Positions 1 through 7,176 of a stretch of DNA of 64,000 nucleotides are shown here, in pieces. The position numbers and the translations under genes are program-made. This DNA is from SHVZ01 sp041906305 (GTDB taxonomy: Bacteria; Pseudomonadota; Alphaproteobacteria; SHVZ01): positions 216,041-280,040 of the forward strand of contig JAYRJL010000007.1 in assembly GCA_041906305.1 (NCBI GenBank), given 5' to 3'. Position 1 is the stretch's first letter, and every line of letters starts with the position of its first letter. The notes beneath the pieces were generated by a model. It did not search any database. It worked only from the letters and a program-made list of their open reading frames with translations, and was not told where the DNA came from.

Positions 1-2
1 TG

Positions 3-320
3 AGCCCCCGCCTGATCGTCGCCGACGAGGCGACCTCGGCGCTCGACGTCTCGCTGCGTGCCCAGATGCTGGACCTGATGCTGCAGCTGCAGGACGAGCT
101 CAAGCTCGCCTATGTCTTCGTCAGCCACGACATCAGCGTGATCCGCTACATCTGCGACCGCGTCGCGGTGATGTACCGGGGCAAGGTGGTCGAGACCGGC
201 GACGCCGAGCAGGTCTGCAACGATCCGGTTCACGGCTACACCAAGGCGCTGCTCTCGGCCGTGCCGCGTCCAGATCCGCGCGAGCGCCGGATCCAGCACC
301 GCCACCGCTACGTGAACTAG
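3..320 (+). CDS. Peptide-type ABC importer ATP-binding subunit, 3' part only
   Basis: The gene starts before the window, so only the last 105 or so residues are visible, read from base 3. They begin at the Walker B/D-loop (LIVADEATSALDVS), continue through the H-loop (VFVSHD) and the helix VIRYICDRVAVMYRGKVVE, and end in a short tail after HGYTKALLSAVP. That pattern is typical of OppF/DppF ATPases, which energise peptide or nickel import at the inner membrane. The Walker A and the ABC signature lie upstream and cannot be checked. A second, complete peptide-type importer follows at 7173-13006, so the island carries parts of two such systems. Family assignment is firm; substrate is unknown. Confidence 0.9.
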   Translation, partial: SPRLIVADEATSALDVSLRAQMLDLMLQLQDELKLAYVFVSHDISVIRYICDRVAVMYRGKVVETGDAEQVCNDPVHGYTKALLSAVPRPDPRERRIQHRHRYVN

Positions 321-333
321 GCAGAGCTGGCGG

Positions 334-660
334 GTGATCCACCAGCTCCGCATCTACGAGATCTTCGAGCACAACAAGGCGGCCTTCCATGCGCGCTTCC
401 GCGATCACGCGGCGCGGCTGATGAAGACGTACGGCTTCGAGATCAAGGCGATGTGGGAATGCCGGACCGAGGCGCACACCGAGTTCGTCTACGTCCTCGC
501 CTGGCCGGACGAGGCGACGATGCGCGAGCGCTGGGCCGCCTTCATGGCGGACGAGGAGTGGAAGCGCATCAAGAAGGAAACGAGCGCCGTATCGGGGCCG
601 ATGGTCGGCGAGATCGAGGAGCGCGTCCTTCATCCGACCGGCTACTCGCCGCCGTTCTGA
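334..660 (+). CDS. NIPSNAP family protein
   Basis: A 108-residue protein starting at GTG, 13 bases after the ABC ATPase stop, so probably in the same transcript. It has the NIPSNAP-type ferredoxin-like (dimeric alpha/beta barrel) pattern: an N-terminal strand with LRIYEIFE, a helix with FHARFRDHAARLMKTYGF, a strand rich in aromatic residues (FVYVLAWPDEATMRERW) and a terminal strand after a conserved lysine-rich helix (EWKRIKKET). Bacterial members often sit inside small-molecule catabolic or transport operons, but no reaction is established for most of them. Assignment is by sequence pattern and length; the biochemical role is unknown. Confidence 0.8.
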   Translation: MIHQLRIYEIFEHNKAAFHARFRDHAARLMKTYGFEIKAMWECRTEAHTEFVYVLAWPDEATMRERWAAFMADEEWKRIKKETSAVSGPMVGEIEERVLHPTGYSPPF

Positions 661-687
661 CGGCTCTGGAGCCGTTCGGCCTCAGAA

Positions 688-701
688 TTGACCTGGATCA
701 A
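688..701 (+). promoter_or_regulatory. FNR/FixK-like (Anr) box
   Basis: The bases TTGACCTGGATCAA match the FNR/FixK consensus TTGAY-N4-RTCAA at every defined position. The centre is at 694.5, which would put a class II (-41.5) start near 736, some 23 bases before the ATG of the small membrane protein at 759. It lies outside any gene. Inferred role: induction of that gene at low oxygen. Confidence 0.55.
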
Positions 702-758
702 TGCATGTCGTGATCGACCCGAGGACCCTCTTCATCGGAGAACTTGGGGAGTTCGGAT

Positions 759-908
759 ATGCATGAAGTCTTCCTGCCGATCATGATCATGATCTTCACC
801 CTCATGGTGATGGCCGGGCTGGTGATCGTTTTCCGCGGCTGGATGGTCGAGCGCGACAAGATAATCGAGGGTAAAGGCGACCGGCCGCTGGGCGCACCGG
901 CCGAGTAG
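759..908 (+). CDS. Small single-pass membrane protein, unknown function
   Basis: A 49-residue frame with ATG at 759 and a good ribosome site (GGGGAG at 747-752). The first 26 or so residues are a strongly hydrophobic segment rich in Met, Ile, Val and Phe (FLPIMIMIFTLMVMAGLVIV), followed by FRGWMVERDKIIEGKGDRP, a short charged tail that positive-inside logic would place in the cytoplasm. It ends in a Pro/Ala tail. Codon use is GC-rich like its neighbours. The near-perfect FNR/FixK box 57 bases upstream suggests oxygen-responsive control, as for small subunits of terminal oxidases, but I cannot match it to CcoQ, CydX or any other named family. It is too short for most automatic callers. Confidence 0.6.
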   Translation: MHEVFLPIMIMIFTLMVMAGLVIVFRGWMVERDKIIEGKGDRPLGAPAE

Positions 909-919
909 CTCGATCGTTC

Positions 920-949
920 GCCCTCTCCCGCGGCGAGACGGGGGAGGGC
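920..949. terminator. Hairpin between convergent genes (C-rich intergenic palindrome)
   Basis: GCCCTCTCCCG (920-930) pairs with CGGGGGAGGGC (939-949) around an 8-base loop; the only non-Watson-Crick pair is one T-G. It lies between the convergent ends of the 759-908 gene and the MmgE/PrpD gene. No T tract follows on either strand, so it may only stabilise 3' ends. The same type of C-run/G-run palindrome recurs at 37062-37080 and 32748-32852. Confidence 0.4.
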
Positions 950-966
950 GGCGATCTCGGCTCAAA

Positions 967-2364
967 TCAGTCGTCGGCAGCGATCGCGAGCGTGCGGCTC
1001 GCGGTCTTGCGTGCCGGCTTCGCTGCATTTTGCGACTTCACCGGTGCCAGGACCAGGTCCACGAGCGCGCGGGCATCGGCCTTCGGCCGGTCCATCGCCA
1101 TGGCCTCGGCGAGGATCTTCTCCGTGCGAGCCTTGCCGAGCACGACCTCGGTGGTGAGGCGGTACTTGGCGACTATGCCGTCGGCGCCGAGCGGCCGCTC
1201 GGGATCGCCGAGCGCTTCGGTCGGCTCCGATTTCAGCACGCGTCCGTCCTTGGTGGTCAGCGTCACGCGCGCGATCCGGCGGGCCGGAAACTCGGCGGTC
1301 AACTTCAGATCCTCGGTCAGGTCGATGCCGCGCGAGAGCTTCAGCACGCGCGGATCGGTCAGGCCCTTGCCGTCGACCTCGCGGGCGGTGACCTTGCCAT
1401 GGACGATCGCCACGGCGACCGGGAAGGGGAGGCTGTACTGCGCCTCCTCGGTGGTCTTCGGCGCGCGGGTCGCGAGACGGACCGCGTTGTGGAAGGTCTC
1501 GACCTTGATCTTGGCGATGTCCGCGCCCTTTACGCCGTGCTTCTTGAGCAGCCCGAGGCTGGCCGTGATCGGCGGCTGGGCCCAGCGGCAGACCGGATAG
1601 GGCTTGAAGTACATCTCCATGATCCGCCAGCGCTTGCCGAGGTCGCGCCAGAGATCGGCGACGTCGTCGCCCTCCCAGACCAGCGCCGGCGCGCCGGTGA
1701 ACCCGGCCTTGGCCAGCAGTGCCGCGCTGACGCCGGCCATGGCGCCCCAGCCGGAGCCGTCCTTCACCATGGTCGGGAAATCGATGCAGCGCATCATCTG
1801 ACTGCGGGGACCGTGATACTCGGCGATGCCGAGCGCCTCGCGGGTGAGAGCCGGGGAGAGTTTCATCCAGCGCGCCATGACCGCGGCGGCGCCGAGCGAG
1901 TTCCACGATCCGGAGGTGTGATAGTCCTTCGCCGTCCGGTGGGTGGCGATCCCGGCGCGGATCGCGATCTCGTAGCCGATGATCAGGCTCACCAGGAACT
2001 CGCGGCCGGAGATCTTCTTCTGAGGGTCGCAGAGGGCAAGCAGGGTCGGCAGGATCGCGACGCCGGCATGGCCCTTGGTCAGCACATGGCCGTCATGGGA
2101 GTCGAAGGCGTCGATGGTGATGCCGCCGGCCATGGCGGCGCCGGCCGGGCCGACCTTGCGGCCGTCCAGCATCAGGCGGACGGCGTTCTTGCCCGCCCCG
2201 AAGGTCTCGACCGCGTGGTCGCGGATGATCCGCGACATGGCCGTCTCGCTGCCGGCCGCCGCCGCGCCGATGAGGTCCACGAGGCAGAGCTTCGCCTGCT
2301 CGACCACCTTCGCCGGAAGGTCGTCGAACTTGAGCTTGTGGATGAAGTCCATCGGCGCGGGCAT
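967..2364 (-). CDS. MmgE/PrpD family protein
   Basis: A 465-residue protein, the normal length for the MmgE/PrpD family, which includes 2-methylcitrate dehydratase, cis-aconitate decarboxylase and iminodisuccinate epimerase. Family features are the N-terminal helix with KVVEQAKLCLVDLIGAAAAG, the segment DAFDSHDGHVLTKGHAG with the conserved Asp/His cluster, and YEIAIRAGIATH. The exact substrate cannot be read from the sequence. It starts 4 bases after the stop of the upstream flavoprotein gene (2369-3715), so the two are probably cotranscribed. It has no signal peptide and should be cytoplasmic. In this setting it probably handles a carboxylic acid released by the imported compound's breakdown. 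Confidence 0.88.
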   Translation of the reverse strand: MPAPMDFIHKLKFDDLPAKVVEQAKLCLVDLIGAAAAGSETAMSRIIRDHAVETFGAGKNAVRLMLDGRKVGPAGAAMAGGITIDAFDSHDGHVLTKGHAGVAILPTLLALCDPQKKISGREFLVSLIIGYEIAIRAGIATHRTAKDYHTSGSWNSLGAAAVMARWMKLSPALTREALGIAEYHGPRSQMMRCIDFPTMVKDGSGWGAMAGVSAALLAKAGFTGAPALVWEGDDVADLWRDLGKRWRIMEMYFKPYPVCRWAQPPITASLGLLKKHGVKGADIAKIKVETFHNAVRLATRAPKTTEEAQYSLPFPVAVAIVHGKVTAREVDGKGLTDPRVLKLSRGIDLTEDLKLTAEFPARRIARVTLTTKDGRVLKSEPTEALGDPERPLGADGIVAKYRLTTEVVLGKARTEKILAEAMAMDRPKADARALVDLVLAPVKSQNAAKPARKTASRTLAIAADD

Positions 2365-2368
2365 CGGG

Positions 2369-3715
2369 TCAGCTCCAGGGGAACGGGCTGTTGGAGACCG
2401 GGTGAAGCTTGCCCTCGGGGAAGCGGGAGATCCGGAACGGCTCGAGCAGTCGGCTCTTGGTGCCGCTGACGATCTCGCCGGCTGCGAGCTTGCCGACCGC
2501 GATCATCTTATAGCCGTGGTTGGAGTCGGCGAGGATGTAGACGTTATCCCGGAAGACATCGAACACCGGGAAGCTGTCGGGGGTGAAGCATCCGAGGCCG
2601 CCCGAGGGCTCGTGCTTCCATTTGTGCGCCTGGCCGGAATAGCGCTTCTGGCAGAAGGCGAGCGCCGAGGTGAACATGTGCGCGAAGTTCTGGTCGACGA
2701 TGAATTCAGGCGAATCAGGGCCATAGGGATCGATCTTCACCTCGTCTACCGGCGTCTCGACCTTGTACGGCATGGCGCCGCCCTGGATGCCGTTGAAGTT
2801 GAAGTCGGGCTTGTAATAGATGCCCCAGAGCTTGTCGGTGATGAGGGAGCCGTCCTCGTCCGAGTGGAGCGGCGCGTCGGTATCGACGTGCATGACCGGG
2901 CCCATCTTGCCGTCGTTCATGAGGCCGTATTTGGGGTCGACGCCGAGGGTCCCTTCCTCCAGGCACCAGTAGGTCCACATGCCGACGCCTTTGTGGGTCT
3001 TGCCGTCGCGGCCCTTGATGTCGACAGTCTTCGGCAACTCCAGCATCCGCCAGACTTGGTTGATCCAGGGGCCGACACCGACCACCACGAAGTCGCACTC
3101 GATCGTGCCGCGGTCAGTCTCGACCGCCGAGACCGCCTTCGAGTTCGAGGCGAACTTGAAGCCGGTGACCTTGGTCGGGGCGACGATCTGGACGCCCTTG
3201 GACTCCGCCTTCTTGGCGAGCCCGTACATGGAGGCCCGGTTGTTCGCGTAGCCGCCCTTCTTCTCGTGCAGGACGGAGGTGATGCCCTTGGCCTGCCAGT
3301 CGTCGAACAGGCCCTTCATATACTTGGTGCAGTCGGCCTCGCCTTCAATGAAAACAGAGTCGTAGCCGATGTCTTTCTGCTGCCGGGCGATCTGCCCGAC
3401 ATTCTCATGCATCACTTCAGGAGAGATCTGCATGTAGCCGACCGGGTGGTAGGAGAAGGCCTTCGGGTCCGACTCCCAGACCGACACGCATTCGGCCATC
3501 AGCTCGCGCATTGCCGGCTGGAAGTAGTTGTTGCGGATCACCCCGCAGGCGATGCCCGAGGCGCCGGCGGCGATGCCGACCTTGTCGAGGATGACGATGT
3601 CCTTGCCAGATCCCTTGCCCTTGGCTTCGAGCTCGCAGGCGAGGTGGTAGGCGGTCGATAGACCGTGAACGCCGGCTCCGATGACGACGTACTTGGCTTT
3701 GGCGGGAAGGGACAT
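2369..3715 (-). CDS. FAD-dependent oxidoreductase, DAO/sarcosine-oxidase-beta type
   Basis: A 448-residue flavoprotein of the D-amino-acid-oxidase (DAO) superfamily. The N-terminus carries the dinucleotide motif GAGVHGLSTAYHL at about residues 13-25, followed by ILDKVGIAAGASGIACGVIR, which resembles the covalent-flavin region of sarcosine oxidase beta and dimethylglycine dehydrogenases. Near the C-terminus it has the usual second FAD contact (ILADSNHGYKMIAVGKLAAG). Such enzymes oxidise secondary amines or amino acids. It sits between an MmgE/PrpD gene and two GGT-family hydrolases next to a peptide importer, so an amine or amino acid released from the imported substrate is a reasonable guess. 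Superfamily is secure, substrate is not. Confidence 0.85.
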   Translation of the reverse strand: MSLPAKAKYVVIGAGVHGLSTAYHLACELEAKGKGSGKDIVILDKVGIAAGASGIACGVIRNNYFQPAMRELMAECVSVWESDPKAFSYHPVGYMQISPEVMHENVGQIARQQKDIGYDSVFIEGEADCTKYMKGLFDDWQAKGITSVLHEKKGGYANNRASMYGLAKKAESKGVQIVAPTKVTGFKFASNSKAVSAVETDRGTIECDFVVVGVGPWINQVWRMLELPKTVDIKGRDGKTHKGVGMWTYWCLEEGTLGVDPKYGLMNDGKMGPVMHVDTDAPLHSDEDGSLITDKLWGIYYKPDFNFNGIQGGAMPYKVETPVDEVKIDPYGPDSPEFIVDQNFAHMFTSALAFCQKRYSGQAHKWKHEPSGGLGCFTPDSFPVFDVFRDNVYILADSNHGYKMIAVGKLAAGEIVSGTKSRLLEPFRISRFPEGKLHPVSNSPFPWS

Positions 3716-3793
3716 CTCATTCCTCTGGTAAGCGGGGAGATCATCTCACGTCGCGGACGGGGTCCGTACCTGCCGCAAAACGACCGGCATCGG

Positions 3794-5467
3794 TCAGAAG
3801 GCGGCGACGCCGCCGGAGCGCGCGTCGCTGGCGGGGACCAGTCCATCGGCCGTCCGCCACACCGCCGAGGGGCGGCCGAAGCTGGTCGGCAGGCCGACGC
3901 CGTCGACCAGCCGGACCCGATGGCCGAGGGCCGTCAGGCGATCGATCACGGCTTGGCCGGTGCGGCTGTCGACCTCGAGATCGTCGCCCTCCGTGTGAAT
4001 GCGCGGAAGGTCGATAGATTGTTGAGGATCAATATGATGATCGAGATAATTAATAGTTAAATTTAGAATTGCAGAGGGGATGCGATAGCCTCCCGAGCCC
4101 GCGATCCCGCCGATCGACCGGCCACTTTCGCGGAAGATCGCGACCGGGGCGGCGTAGAGCGGCATGCGTCCTGGCCCGACCGAATTGGCCTGGCCTGGGC
4201 GTGGGTCGAACCACTGCATCGCATTGCCGAGGAAGACCCCGGTGCCGGGGATCATGACCAGCGAGCCGAAGGCGCTGCCGAGGCTGGTGATCAGGCTCGC
4301 CATGTTGCCGTCGCCGTCGGCGCAGACGATCTGGGTCGTGCCCTCGAAGGGCGGCGGCGGGACGGACGGGGTCGACCCCTGGTGAGGCCACGGGTTGCCC
4401 GGCTCGACCTTGGTCCTCGCCTTGTCGGTCCGGATCAGGGCGGCCTGCGCCGCGGCGAACGCCTTGCTGGCAAGACCCTCGAGCGGCGCCTTCAGGTGCC
4501 TGGGGTCGGCGGCATGGGCGAAGTTGTCGGCGAAGGACTGGGCGAGCGCCTCGGCGACCAGGTGCCGGACCTCGCCCCCGTGCGGGTCGAGGGCGCCCAG
4601 GTCGAACCGCTCCAGGATGTTGAGCGCCTCGACATAGATCAGGTCGCCGCAGGTGACGTAGTCGCGGCCGCGGTAGTCGTACCAGGGCTGGAGGAAGGTG
4701 TCCGGCCTGTAGCCGGCGAGGTCCTCGGCGGTCAGTAGGCCGCCGGCCTCCTTCATCTCGCGGTCGATCGCCTGAGCGAGCGGGCCGCCATAGAAGGCGG
4801 CGGCACCCTTCTCGGCGATGGTCTCCAGGGTCCGGGCCATGTCCGAGAAGTCAAAGCGGTGGAAGGCGCCGCCGGCATTGGCCGGTCGGGGCGGGGCGTC
4901 GTCGGGGAGCAGCCATTTCGCCGCCTCGGCATACTGCCTGATCTCGACCGTTCGGCCGGCGACCGAGGCGGTCAGCTTCGGGTCGGCGACGACGCCGGCG
5001 CGGGCGAGGTCGATCGCCGGGCCGACCAGGACCTTCCACGGCAGCCGTGCGAAAAGCCGGTGTGCCTCCCAGAGGCCAGCGATGGTGCCGGGGATGCCGA
5101 CCGAGAGATGGCCCGTCGTGTTGATCGCGCCCTCGACGCCGCCCCAGCCGGCGTTCCGCCACTTGGCCAGCGCCTTTGTGTACATCTCCGGCGTCGCCGC
5201 CTTGGGCGCGCGGATGAAGTGGTCGATGCCGACCGCCTGGTTCGTCTTCGAGAGATAGACCGACATGCGGCCGTGGCCGCCGATGCCGCACATCTGCGGC
5301 TCGACGACGAAGGAGGCGAAGGCGCCGGCGATCGCCGCGTCGACCGCATTGCCGCCCTGGCGGATGATCTCGACGCCGACATCTGCCGCGGTCTGGTGAC
5401 CGCAAGCGACAGCGCCACGTGCGCCGCTGATCGGCGTGCGACCGAGGATGACCGAGCCTGGACGCAT
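3794..5467 (-). CDS. Gamma-glutamyltransferase-family Ntn hydrolase A, cytoplasmic, divergent binding site
   Basis: A 557-residue Ntn-hydrolase precursor starting MRPGSVILGRT; its ATG shares one base with the stop of the upstream paralogue (TGATG). Family marks are ARGAVACGHQTAADVG, the GGNAVDAAIA segment, and the autocleavage/nucleophile site EGTTQIVCADGDGN with Thr at about residue 377. There is no signal peptide, unlike periplasmic GGT. Compared with E. coli GGT (numbering from memory), Arg114 is Phe in DHFIRAPKAA, Gln430/Asp433 are Ala/Trp in NAMQWFDP, and Ser462-Ser463 are Tyr-Ala in MPLYAAP, so gamma-glutamyl recognition is doubtful. Residues about 466-485 are encoded by a strikingly AT-rich stretch (4014-4070). 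Family is sure; substrate is open. Confidence 0.9.
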   Translation of the reverse strand: MRPGSVILGRTPISGARGAVACGHQTAADVGVEIIRQGGNAVDAAIAGAFASFVVEPQMCGIGGHGRMSVYLSKTNQAVGIDHFIRAPKAATPEMYTKALAKWRNAGWGGVEGAINTTGHLSVGIPGTIAGLWEAHRLFARLPWKVLVGPAIDLARAGVVADPKLTASVAGRTVEIRQYAEAAKWLLPDDAPPRPANAGGAFHRFDFSDMARTLETIAEKGAAAFYGGPLAQAIDREMKEAGGLLTAEDLAGYRPDTFLQPWYDYRGRDYVTCGDLIYVEALNILERFDLGALDPHGGEVRHLVAEALAQSFADNFAHAADPRHLKAPLEGLASKAFAAAQAALIRTDKARTKVEPGNPWPHQGSTPSVPPPPFEGTTQIVCADGDGNMASLITSLGSAFGSLVMIPGTGVFLGNAMQWFDPRPGQANSVGPGRMPLYAAPVAIFRESGRSIGGIAGSGGYRIPSAILNLTINYLDHHIDPQQSIDLPRIHTEGDDLEVDSRTGQAVIDRLTALGHRVRLVDGVGLPTSFGRPSAVWRTADGLVPASDARSGGVAAF

Positions 5468-7176
5468 CAGCACGCGGCCGCCGCGGAAGCCCAGGCGGGG
5501 CCCGAGCCGGCGCGCATCGAGCCGTCCTTGGCGACGGTGATCGCATTCACGCGGCCGAAGGCGTTCAGGCCTGGGGACTCGGTCTGCGTTACGACCTTGT
5601 GGCCCATCTTGGCGAGGCCATCGCGGACCTCGGCCGGGATGCGGCCGTCGATATAGGTCTCCTGGCCCTGGCAGTGGATGCGGGGCGCGTCGACCGCCGC
5701 CTGGGGGCCCATGCCGAACTCGGTCGCGTAGAGGAAGGCGTGCAGCACGCCGGTGGTGATGCGGTAGCCGCCCGAGCCGCAGCCGGCGAAGACGGCGCGG
5801 CCGTCCTTCTCGGCGACCAGCGAGGGGGCTGCGAAGATCGGCATCTTGCCCGGCCTGATGCAGTTCGCCTGGTCGGGGCGCGGGTCGAAGTTCTGCATCG
5901 AGTTGTTCAGGATCACGCCGGTGCCCGGGACGATCATCAGCGAGCCGAAGCCGCTGGTGAGGCTGGTGATGAGAGCGCAGACGTTGCCGTCCGCATCGGC
6001 CGAGGCCATCTGGCTGGTGCCGGCAAGCTTGGCGATGCCGGGCTCGTTGGCGATCCGCGTCGGCCGCTCGGCCGAGTTGTCGTAAGGCCAGGGATCGGCG
6101 GCGGCGACGGGGCGGGGGAGCGCGCGGTCCATGCGAAGCTGCTGGGCGCGCATCTTCCCGAACTCGGGGCTGGCAAGGCCTTCGACCGGCGCCCGCTCGT
6201 AATCCGGATCGCCGTAATGCGTCATGCTGTCGATGAAGCCGCAGGCGAGCGCTTCGGCGACCAGATGGCGGAAGGCGAGACTGTCCTTGCCCATGCCCTT
6301 GAGGTCGAAGCACTCGAGGATGTTGAGTGTCTCGTAGGTCACCTGGTCGTAGCAGGTGTTGGTGTTCATGCCGCGATAGCGCGTCGGCTTCTCTTCGAGG
6401 ATGCGGGTCTTGTAGGCGCCGAGGTCGGCGGCAGTCAGGATGCCGCCCAGGCCCGTGACATGGCGCTCGATCGCTTCCGCGACCGGGCCCTCGTAGAAAC
6501 CGGCCGCACCTTTTTCGGCGATGCGCCGGATCGTCTTCGCGAGATCCTTGCCGTCGAGGCGGTCGCCGCCGCCGGCGAGCTGGCCCGCGGCCTTCGGCGG
6601 CAGGTTGTTCCGCAGCAGCCACTCGGCTGTCGTCGGCAGTGCCTGGATCGCGGCCAGCCGCTCCGAGATCGGCAGCAGCAGCTGCCAGGTGACCTCGATG
6701 CCGGCCTCGGCCTCGGCGATCGCCGGCTCCAGCACCTTGGCGAGCGGAAGCTTCCCGAACATGCGGTGCGCGTCGCAGAGGCCGGCGACCGCGCCTGGTA
6801 CCGCCGGCGCCAGCGGACCCTGCTCGGCCTTCATGCCGACCGTGTAGGGAAAGCCGTAGTACTTGTTCGGCTTGGTGCGATCGATCTCGAACATGTCCGG
6901 CCGCGCCGCACCCGGTGCCCGCACATAGTGATCGAAGGTGACGAACCGCTTCTCGCGGCCGAGCCAGACGGCGAGGTGGCCGTAGCCGCCGATGCCGCAT
7001 GACGCCGGCTCGACGACGAAGCCCACGAACGCCGCCGCGACCACCGCGTCGATCGCATTGCCGCCGGCCTCGATCATCGCGATGCCGGCCGCGGCCTCGG
7101 CCGGATGCCCTCCGGTGACGACGCCGCGCGCACCCGCGACCTCGGTGCGGGTCGCGACCATCTGGCTCTGGATCAT
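5467..7176 (-). CDS. Gamma-glutamyltransferase-family Ntn hydrolase B, cytoplasmic, divergent binding site
   Basis: A 569-residue paralogue of the downstream gene. It starts at ATG 7176 inside an ATGA overlap with the double ATPase gene, which ties it to the importer operon. Marks of the family are GARGVVTGGHPAEAAAGIAM, GGNAIDAVVAAAF, and the nucleophile region AGTSQMASADADGN with Thr at about residue 387. It has no signal peptide. The gamma-glutamyl-binding residues of E. coli GGT are replaced in the same way as in the sister protein: DHYVRAPGAA at the Arg114 region, NSMQNFDP at Gln430/Asp433 and MPIFAAP at Ser462-Ser463. The oxyanion Gly-Gly is kept in GSGGYRI. It probably hydrolyses an imported amide or peptide in the cytoplasm. 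Confidence 0.9.
   Translation of the reverse strand: MIQSQMVATRTEVAGARGVVTGGHPAEAAAGIAMIEAGGNAIDAVVAAAFVGFVVEPASCGIGGYGHLAVWLGREKRFVTFDHYVRAPGAARPDMFEIDRTKPNKYYGFPYTVGMKAEQGPLAPAVPGAVAGLCDAHRMFGKLPLAKVLEPAIAEAEAGIEVTWQLLLPISERLAAIQALPTTAEWLLRNNLPPKAAGQLAGGGDRLDGKDLAKTIRRIAEKGAAGFYEGPVAEAIERHVTGLGGILTAADLGAYKTRILEEKPTRYRGMNTNTCYDQVTYETLNILECFDLKGMGKDSLAFRHLVAEALACGFIDSMTHYGDPDYERAPVEGLASPEFGKMRAQQLRMDRALPRPVAAADPWPYDNSAERPTRIANEPGIAKLAGTSQMASADADGNVCALITSLTSGFGSLMIVPGTGVILNNSMQNFDPRPDQANCIRPGKMPIFAAPSLVAEKDGRAVFAGCGSGGYRITTGVLHAFLYATEFGMGPQAAVDAPRIHCQGQETYIDGRIPAEVRDGLAKMGHKVVTQTESPGLNAFGRVNAITVAKDGSMRAGSGPAWASAAAAC

Noticed and set aside
1030..2469. A 479-codon plus-strand open frame opposite the MmgE/PrpD gene
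   Set aside because: Same shadow composition (Gly/Arg/Asp/His/Ala), no ribosome site and no family motif, while the minus strand encodes a clear family member.
5468..7000. Upstream in-frame extension of hydrolase A through the hydrolase B region
   Set aside because: The extension is Arg/Pro/Gly-rich nonsense in another frame of hydrolase B; the ATG at 5467 begins the recognisable family sequence.
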